In this document: positions 22,916-27,098 of the stretch, piece after piece
Layout: every line of letters begins with the position of its first letter
How positions within the stretch are numbered: the stretch's first letter is position 1
From: Dehalococcoidia bacterium
GTDB lineage: Bacteria > Chloroflexota > Dehalococcoidia > Dehalococcoidales > JAUVZE01
Reading direction: 5' to 3'
Length of the DNA stretch: 27,098 bases
NCBI GenBank assembly: GCA_030602665.1
Contig: JAUVZE010000003.1
Span: 1-27,098, forward strand
The notes under the pieces: model-generated
What the model was told of the DNA's origin: nothing
The model's database searches: none
What the model saw: only the letters and a program-made list of their open reading frames with translations
Translations under genes and position numbers: made by a program

Positions 22916-24091
22916 TTACCCTTTTATGCCTTCTCTAACATATCTTATTATCTGCTCTTTGGTTAAGTCCTCAATGCCCAATTCTTTTAGAGTTATTCCC
23001 TCTTTGAGGAAGTCCCGTTTACAGATTACCGAGCCTAGCTGTATCATTGATTCTATTGTAGGGACATCCACACCGAATTTCTGAGCTAAATGGTAACGGA
23101 TGACTGTTCCCACCGGTATATCTTCAGTGAAGTACCTGTGTTCAACAGAGTTAGGGCCGGCGATTGGTGGTATAATCACGTCTGCAAATGGAACCCAATA
23201 CTCTACCCCCATAATACCACCCTTCCAGAAGAATTGGTCCTCGCGAAACTCAATCATTTCTATCCCCATCGCATTAGCGATTTTTCTTTCCTCCTGGTAG
23301 AAAGCGAGCTGAACCCTGGCAACTGCCGGACTCATTCCGTGCTTATACATTGAATATTTGCCCTTCGGTATGCCTAGAGTCCCTTCCATCTCGGAGACCT
23401 CCATGGCACCTACATTGAGGATTGAGCCAGGAACATGAACAGCAGGATTGGGATTGGAAAAACCAACTCCAATGATGGTGTCTCCCTTTTTGAGTTCCAC
23501 TGTACCATCGAAGGCAGGAATTCCTTTCATGGTCTCAAAGAATTTATCTCCGTCCTTGCCTGGCAAGGCATCGCCAAGGAGTTCGCGTATCCTTATTATA
23601 CAATCGAGTTTGCCTGGCTCTATTACCCTAACACCATATGGCATGGAACTCCATCCCCCAATGATAACATCCACATTACAGCCCTTCTCGCCCATCATGT
23701 TTCTGAGCATCAGGGAGCCAAAATTGTCGGGGAATATGCTTATCATCTGTCCATCTTCGAGGCAGGGAATCATTTTTTCAAAGAAAGGCTTGTGTCCTTT
23801 TGCTGGAATAGCTACTATTACCAAACCAGCTCCCCTTAATGCCTCCGATATCTCTGTGGTGACAACGTCAACCTTGGCAATCCCGGCCCTCCTGAACCAC
23901 TTGAAATTAGCCTGAGCCCCTCCAAGCTCTATTTCATGAGTCCTCAAGACCTCTCCTAGAGTTCCTTGAGCCAGCTCTGGCAGTTCATACAGGCGCACTT
24001 TATATCCGGCGAGAGTGAACTCCGCGGCAAAGGTTTGGGCACAGGCACCTCCACCAAGAACCGCTACCGGCTTCTCCAGTACTTTGGCCAT
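22916..24091 (-). CDS. NAD/NADP octopine/nopaline (opine) dehydrogenase family protein
   Basis: A 391-residue two-domain enzyme. The N-terminal Rossmann fold starts VAVLGGGACAQTFAAEF (9-25) with VIVAIPAKGHKPF at the second nucleotide contact. The C-terminal octopine-DH domain has GFSNPNPAVHVPGSILN, where H219 matches the catalytic histidine of the family, then MYKHGMSPAVARVQLAFYQE. Opine dehydrogenases join or split an amino acid and a 2-oxo acid through reductive amination, making N-(carboxyalkyl) amino acids. The bacterial substrate range is largely open. Here it stands between corrinoid methyltransferase genes, which is unusual, and may oxidise the demethylated secondary amine. The start at 24091 follows AAGGAGGAAAAA. 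No lesion was seen. Confidence 0.86.
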   Translation of the reverse strand: MAKVLEKPVAVLGGGACAQTFAAEFTLAGYKVRLYELPELAQGTLGEVLRTHEIELGGAQANFKWFRRAGIAKVDVVTTEISEALRGAGLVIVAIPAKGHKPFFEKMIPCLEDGQMISIFPDNFGSLMLRNMMGEKGCNVDVIIGGWSSMPYGVRVIEPGKLDCIIRIRELLGDALPGKDGDKFFETMKGIPAFDGTVELKKGDTIIGVGFSNPNPAVHVPGSILNVGAMEVSEMEGTLGIPKGKYSMYKHGMSPAVARVQLAFYQEERKIANAMGIEMIEFREDQFFWKGGIMGVEYWVPFADVIIPPIAGPNSVEHRYFTEDIPVGTVIRYHLAQKFGVDVPTIESMIQLGSVICKRDFLKEGITLKELGIEDLTKEQIIRYVREGIKG

Positions 24092-24162
24092 GTCTATTTT
24101 TCCTCCTTTTTAGATATGTGAGCAGTCTGTTAAGTATCTACTAGCATCGCATTAAATTTTCG

Positions 24163-24491
24163 CTATATAAGACCAGCGAAGGGGCGGCGTCCCACAGCAT
24201 TATAGACCCAATTTATTAAAGTGGTAAAGTCAAAGACTGGAACATCCAGTATTTCGGCAACCTCTTTTTGATAGTTGCCAAAATACCCACACAGGCACCT
24301 ACGATTGCTCGAACACCTTGTTTTTCTAATTCTCTTCCCCCCTCAACTATCAAATCTAGGAGGGCGGGATCGGCACTTAAGATTTTGTAATGTACAGGAA
24401 AGTTATAAGTGCTTGCATTAGCCACATTGCCCGCTATTGCTTGCCCCTTTGGTACTGAGATTTGAGTATTAACTTGCTCAGGTCCGGGCAT
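24163..24491 (-). pseudogene. Collapsed Asp/Glu (hydantoin) racemase-family gene
   Basis: The N-terminal part (MPGPEQVNTQIS, GQAIAGNVANASTYNFPVHY, GGRELEKQGVRAIVGAC) is the start of an aspartate/glutamate racemase-family protein, including the first catalytic Cys region. A two-base TG duplication near 24288-24294 shifts the frame. Removing it restores CGYFGNYQKEVAEILDVPVF, joined at once to FDFTTLINWVYNAVGRRPF, which is the extreme C-terminus of the same family. About 110 middle residues, with the second catalytic Cys, are missing. Upstream codons in frame (AHGIGV) suggest that the real N-terminus was also damaged. The protein cannot be active. The joint falls between two similar PVF segments, as expected from deletion by short repeats, or from assembly collapse. 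Confidence 0.75.
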
Positions 24492-24797
24492 AACTCCTAT
24501 ACCATGTGCACACCTCCATCTAAGGGTTAACTTCTAACAAAGTATATCACAACGCCTAAAGTTTGGCGCTTTCTGCACAAAGCTCTGAAAAACTTGGTGG
24601 TTTGATGCCCCCGGTTCCCGCTCTAAGAAAAGGACCGGTTTAGCCGGTGGCCAGAGTTACCTTGGCCTAAGATAGACAGCGTGCTTGTACAATCTAATCT
24701 AGATAAAAGCAAAAATGGCTTTGAAAATTTCTTGGTCATCATTTAACGGTGGCAGGTAGGGTATAGTTTATAGTCACCCCTGACTTGGCGACATCAA
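24492..24797. other. Gene-free stretch between two collapsed genes
   Basis: About 305 bp with no supported frame. It contains two adjacent small stems, ACCGG/CCGGT (24634-24648) and GGCCA/TGGCC (24649-24667), which may be a remnant terminator. Otherwise nothing is recognised; it may be residual sequence of decayed genes. Confidence 0.4.
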
Positions 24798-25081
24798 TTA
24801 AACCTCAATGGGAAGACGACCATATTTATCTATGAGCTCAGCTATCCTGCCGACTCGTTCGATTTTACCATCAAAGGCTGAATTGTCCCCCATGCCCACA
24901 ATAAAGTTATACCCTGGGGCTGTCTCCTGTAAAAGATGCTTAACATAAGCGTCAAATTCTTCATCACTATATTGCGGTCTATACCTAGCTCGAAGTGTGG
25001 CACCATGTCTGGTTCCTTTCGCTCCAGAGCTTGGAACATTCGCTCAGCGTTGGTGTACTTAGCTATGATTACACCCCACAA
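24798..25081 (-). pseudogene. Collapsed uroporphyrinogen-decarboxylase-type (MtaA/MtbA-like) methyltransferase gene
   Basis: The first ~30 codons (YTNAERMFQALERKEPDMVPHFELGID) match the N-terminus of URO-D superfamily methyltransferases. Near 24965-24990 the reading moves to another frame, RPQYSDEEFDAYVKHLL then GYNFIVGMGDN and ELIDKYGRLPIEV, which looks like the C-terminus of the same family, ending at a TAA at 24798. Some 250 middle residues, including the zinc-binding catalytic core, are absent. The start is uncertain; a TTG at 25081 with GGAAAAGA upstream is possible. It follows the corrinoid gene by 10 bp, the normal operon position for the methyltransferase that would reload or unload that corrinoid protein. 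The loss would disable that branch unless another copy exists. Confidence 0.7.
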
Positions 25082-25091
25082 TCTTTTCCAA

Positions 25092-25736
25092 CTAGGGTGA
25101 TTGAGCTGATATAAGTGCCCTGGCCTTCTCCACTGCTGCCACGGCATCGGCACCGTAGCCATCAGCACCAATCTGGTCAGCGTAGGCTTGAGTGACTGAG
25201 GCACCGCCTACCATCACCTTTACCTTTTGCCTGAGCCCAGCTTTTTCCAGCGCCTTTATCGTCGCCTCCATCATGGGCATGGTAGAGGTGAGCAGCGCCG
25301 AAAGCCCAAGTATCTGGACATCATTATCGCGGACCGCCTCCATGAATCTCTCCGGGTCAACGTCAACTCCGAGGTCCATCACCTCAAAACCATTGCCCTG
25401 TAGCATACTGGTCACGATTTTCTTGCCGATGTCGTGTAGGTCACCACTGACGGTGCCAATAATCACCCGGCCTATGAAGCCGGTGCCTTGCTGGCTCAGG
25501 ATGGGCAGCAGTATCTCCAGCGCCGTCTTCATCGTCTTGGCGCTGAGCAGCAACTCAGGTAAAAACACCTCGCCGTCCCTGAACTTAATGCCCACTGCTG
25601 ACATTCCCAGCACCAGACCCCGGTCTATTATCTCCAGCGCTGGAATGCCGGCCTCCAGTGTCTCGTTGGTCAGCGCGGCAATTTCGTCCCACTTTAGCTG
25701 CACTATTGCCTCTGAGATTTGCTTTGTTCTATCCAT
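25092..25736 (-). CDS. Second corrinoid-binding methyltransferase protein
   Basis: A 214-residue methyl carrier like the one at 22218-22862 but clearly divergent. The helical cap includes VGIKFRDGEVFLPELLLSA. The cobamide motif is D99-x-H101-x-x-G104 (SGDLHDIGK), followed by LGLSALLTSTMP and the GGASVTQAYADQIGADGYG C-terminal block. It would carry a methyl group between a substrate-specific methyltransferase and the methyl-THF methyltransferase encoded 116 bp upstream. The start at 25736 follows GGAAG. The 120-codon frame on the same strand overlapping its end joins a shadow frame to the collapsed URO-D gene. Its own partner methyltransferase seems to be that broken gene, so it may now work with the MttB homologue or be orphaned. 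Confidence 0.9.
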   Translation of the reverse strand: MDRTKQISEAIVQLKWDEIAALTNETLEAGIPALEIIDRGLVLGMSAVGIKFRDGEVFLPELLLSAKTMKTALEILLPILSQQGTGFIGRVIIGTVSGDLHDIGKKIVTSMLQGNGFEVMDLGVDVDPERFMEAVRDNDVQILGLSALLTSTMPMMEATIKALEKAGLRQKVKVMVGGASVTQAYADQIGADGYGADAVAAVEKARALISAQSP

Positions 25737-25738
25737 GT

Positions 25739-25801
25739 TTATACTTCCGCATCGGTAAGGATGTTACCAATATCAACTCCAACTCTGAATCTGTTAGGCA
25801 A
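25739..25801 (-). pseudogene. Possible N-terminal relic of a hydantoinase/5-oxoprolinase (HyuA-like) gene
   Basis: A short frame from a TTG at 25801 reads LPNRFRVGVDIGNILTDAEV and stops just before the corrinoid gene. It resembles the conserved start of hydantoinase A / oxoprolinase proteins, which begin with a VGVDIGGTFTD phosphate-binding loop. Only about 16 residues can be compared, so chance is possible. Support comes from the nearby hydantoin/Asp-Glu racemase remnant and the D-glutamate cyclase-like gene, both from related chemistry. Confidence 0.3.
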
Positions 25802-25852
25802 GCCTGTTCTAACAATCTGTCCTTTCCCTTAGGTCATTGGTAGTTTCCACCT

Positions 25853-26644
25853 TCACACTTTCCCACTCCGGTAGGCAAGAAGATAATTGGCACAATACTC
25901 ATCCTTGCCCAATAGCATGTTAGTTGTAATGATATTAGCCATTAGTTCCCTATCGCACGGGTCAATGATGGCGGCATCCAATCCCTTTTGCAATGCCAGC
26001 ACAGTGAAGTTTCGGTTTATCTGCCTTCTGGAAGGTAAACCAAATGAAACATTGCTGATACCGCAGATAGTATGAACTCCTGGGTGTCTACTCATGATTT
26101 CCTCAATGGTATCAAGCGTTATCAGTGCCGATTTGAAATCAGTGCTAATGGGCTGCACCAGTGGGTCGATATAAATATTATTCAACTCAATACCTTCGCC
26201 CACCAAACTCTCAATAATTTGGTTGGCTACTCTCAGCTTGTCAGGTAAAGTAGTAGGTATTCCGCTGTCATCCTGGCAGAGGGCTACCACATTGCACTTA
26301 TATTCCTTTAGTAAAGGCAAAAAAGCGCTGAGTATCTCCTTCTCACCGGTAATAGAGTTAATCATTGCTTTACCCTTGTGCCATTTCAGGGCGGCGGCAG
26401 CCGCCTTTTGGTCAGGAGTATCAATGGATAGCGGTTTACTGCTAACCTCTTGCAATATGGTAAACAGCCATTCTAAGTATTCAATCTCCTTCTCCCTAAA
26501 AGGCGCAGCGTTCACGTCTATATAATCTGCTCCTGCCTCTGCCTGTGCCATTGCCTCCTTGCGGATAAAATCGGCATCCTTTTCCTGAATAGCCTGTGCG
26601 ATCCTCTTATTAGTAGCATTGATTCTCTCACCAACTATTAGCAC
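25853..26644 (-). CDS. Methyltetrahydrofolate:corrinoid methyltransferase (pterin-binding, AcsE/MtgA-like)
   Basis: A 263-residue TIM-barrel protein of the pterin-binding family. Visible are the N-terminal LIVGERINATNKRI, the barrel strand YIDVNAAPF, LSIDTPDQKA, the MINSITGEKE strand with its Asn, and ICGISNVSFGLPSRRQIN. These are the classic folate-contact motifs of AcsE, MtgA and MetH module 2. It would transfer the methyl group from the methylated corrinoid protein to tetrahydrofolate (or the reverse), feeding the Wood-Ljungdahl methyl branch. I favour the GTG at 26644 (GGAGG 7 bp upstream, giving the family start MLIVGERIN) over the TTG at 26647. It sits between a homocysteine methyltransferase and a corrinoid gene, so it forms a methyl-transfer hub. 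Confidence 0.9.
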   Translation of the reverse strand: MLIVGERINATNKRIAQAIQEKDADFIRKEAMAQAEAGADYIDVNAAPFREKEIEYLEWLFTILQEVSSKPLSIDTPDQKAAAAALKWHKGKAMINSITGEKEILSAFLPLLKEYKCNVVALCQDDSGIPTTLPDKLRVANQIIESLVGEGIELNNIYIDPLVQPISTDFKSALITLDTIEEIMSRHPGVHTICGISNVSFGLPSRRQINRNFTVLALQKGLDAAIIDPCDRELMANIITTNMLLGKDEYCANYLLAYRSGKV

Positions 26645-26660
26645 CAACTAACCTCCTCAT

Positions 26661-27098
26661 TTATTTCTTACCTTTAGCCGCTGCCGTAATCGCCTTTATA
26701 GGTTCCAGGCTCGTTCCACAGCAGCCACCGACAATTGACGCTCCGGCAGCAATCCACTTTGTCACCTCTCTACCCATCTCCTCCGGGGTAAGCGGTTGAA
26801 CTATTTTGCCATTAATAAGCTGGGCTAAGCCAGCATCAGGCCTTATTGACAGTGGTTTATCACAATCTTGCCTCATTTCCTTAACAGTGGTAAGAGCATT
26901 GCCTATAGGACGGGCGATGTCACCCCAGAGAGCACCGACAACATCAGCCCCAGCCTCTAACATAGGGATTGTCTGCTCCACGAAGCTTTTGTAGAGTTCA
27001 TCAACCGTCATATCGCCCACCGGCTCCAGGAAACGACCAGTCATGCCTAAGTGTCCCACTAGATAGCAGTTCTCTGGAGTAACCTCTTTGGCGAGTTG
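26661..27098 (-). CDS. Homocysteine S-methyltransferase family protein, C-terminal part (5' end outside window)
   Basis: The frame is open to the right edge of the window; 145 residues are visible. GHLGMTGRFLEPVGDMTVDE matches the middle of the homocysteine/betaine methyltransferase barrel, and VGGCCGTSLEPIKAI is the C-terminal zinc-binding Cys pair. It would methylate homocysteine to methionine or act as a module feeding the corrinoid system. Something is odd. After LEAGAD the sequence goes directly to VVGALWGDI, where the family normally has about 60 more residues and a GINC strand bearing the first zinc Cys. That Cys appears as Trp. So the protein may be a shortened variant or another internally deleted gene, though the frame is kept. 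It is 16 bp upstream of the methyl-THF methyltransferase gene. Confidence 0.72.
   Translation of the reverse strand, partial: QLAKEVTPENCYLVGHLGMTGRFLEPVGDMTVDELYKSFVEQTIPMLEAGADVVGALWGDIARPIGNALTTVKEMRQDCDKPLSIRPDAGLAQLINGKIVQPLTPEEMGREVTKWIAAGASIVGGCCGTSLEPIKAITAAAKGKK

Noticed and set aside
23448..23915. 155-codon plus-strand frame inside the opine dehydrogenase gene
   Set aside because: Antisense shadow of a well-supported coding frame, with no ribosome site or domain.
25192..25758. 188-codon plus-strand frame opposite the second corrinoid gene
   Set aside because: The minus frame carries the full cobamide motif; the plus frame is low-complexity Ser/Pro/Thr-rich, as expected of an antisense shadow.
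1..27098. CRISPR array, rRNA or complete tRNA
   Set aside because: Read on both strands; no regularly spaced repeats and no complete cloverleaf or rRNA-like sequence was found.

Overview
The window looks like a chromosome segment from an uncultured bacterium, most likely Chloroflexota, class Dehalococcoidia or a relative. That assignment is an inference. It rests on a solute-binding lipoprotein with a (Pro-Thr)n linker behind the lipobox, two different TRAP transporters, many corrinoid and amino-acid catabolic genes, and a Dehalococcoidia-style tyrosine recombinase. No rRNA, no complete tRNA and no CRISPR array was seen.

Layout. (1) 1-2939, + strand: end of a TAXI-type TRAP receptor gene, a DUF1850 gene and a fused TRAP permease, closed by a strong hairpin at 3187-3217. 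(2) 3255-4682: a 59-aa ORF, a tyrosine recombinase (both - strand) and the 3' part of a tRNA-Ile(GAU) gene (4633-4682). This is the far attachment site of an integrated element that must extend leftwards, so the TRAP/TAXI cluster may be cargo. (3) 4874-9562, - strand: diaminopropionate ammonia-lyase, a DUF6282 metal-dependent hydrolase, a U32-like TIM-barrel protein and a Glu/Leu-type dehydrogenase, a nitrogen-releasing amino-acid catabolic set. (4) 9713-12065: cupin and amidase (+), then a second cupin (-). (5) 12446-13363: a FnIII lipoprotein, converging on a DctP/DctQM TRAP transporter (13338-16471, -). (6) 16893-18214: a D-glutamate cyclase-like (DUF1445) protein (+) and a third cupin (-). 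(7) 18418-27098, all - strand: a long corrinoid methyl-transfer cluster. In transcription order it holds a homocysteine methyltransferase (cut by the window end), a methyl-THF:corrinoid methyltransferase, a corrinoid protein, two collapsed genes, an opine dehydrogenase-family enzyme, a second corrinoid protein, a non-pyrrolysine MttB homologue, an SDR-type threonine 3-dehydrogenase and Kbl.

How it fits together. Two TRAP systems would import organic acids or amino-acid derivatives. Amidase, hydrolase, ammonia-lyase and glutamate dehydrogenase would break them down. The right-hand cluster looks like demethylation of a methylated amine through corrinoid proteins to tetrahydrofolate or homocysteine, joined to opine-type oxidation and threonine-to-glycine conversion. 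That combination is the most promising candidate for an undescribed pathway.

The same cluster also shows decay. A racemase gene and a uroporphyrinogen-decarboxylase-type gene each keep only their two ends, with a frameshift near the junction. A homocysteine methyltransferase seems to lack a central block, and a short ORF resembles the start of a hydantoinase. Either the pathway is degrading in this lineage or the assembly has collapsed; read coverage would decide.
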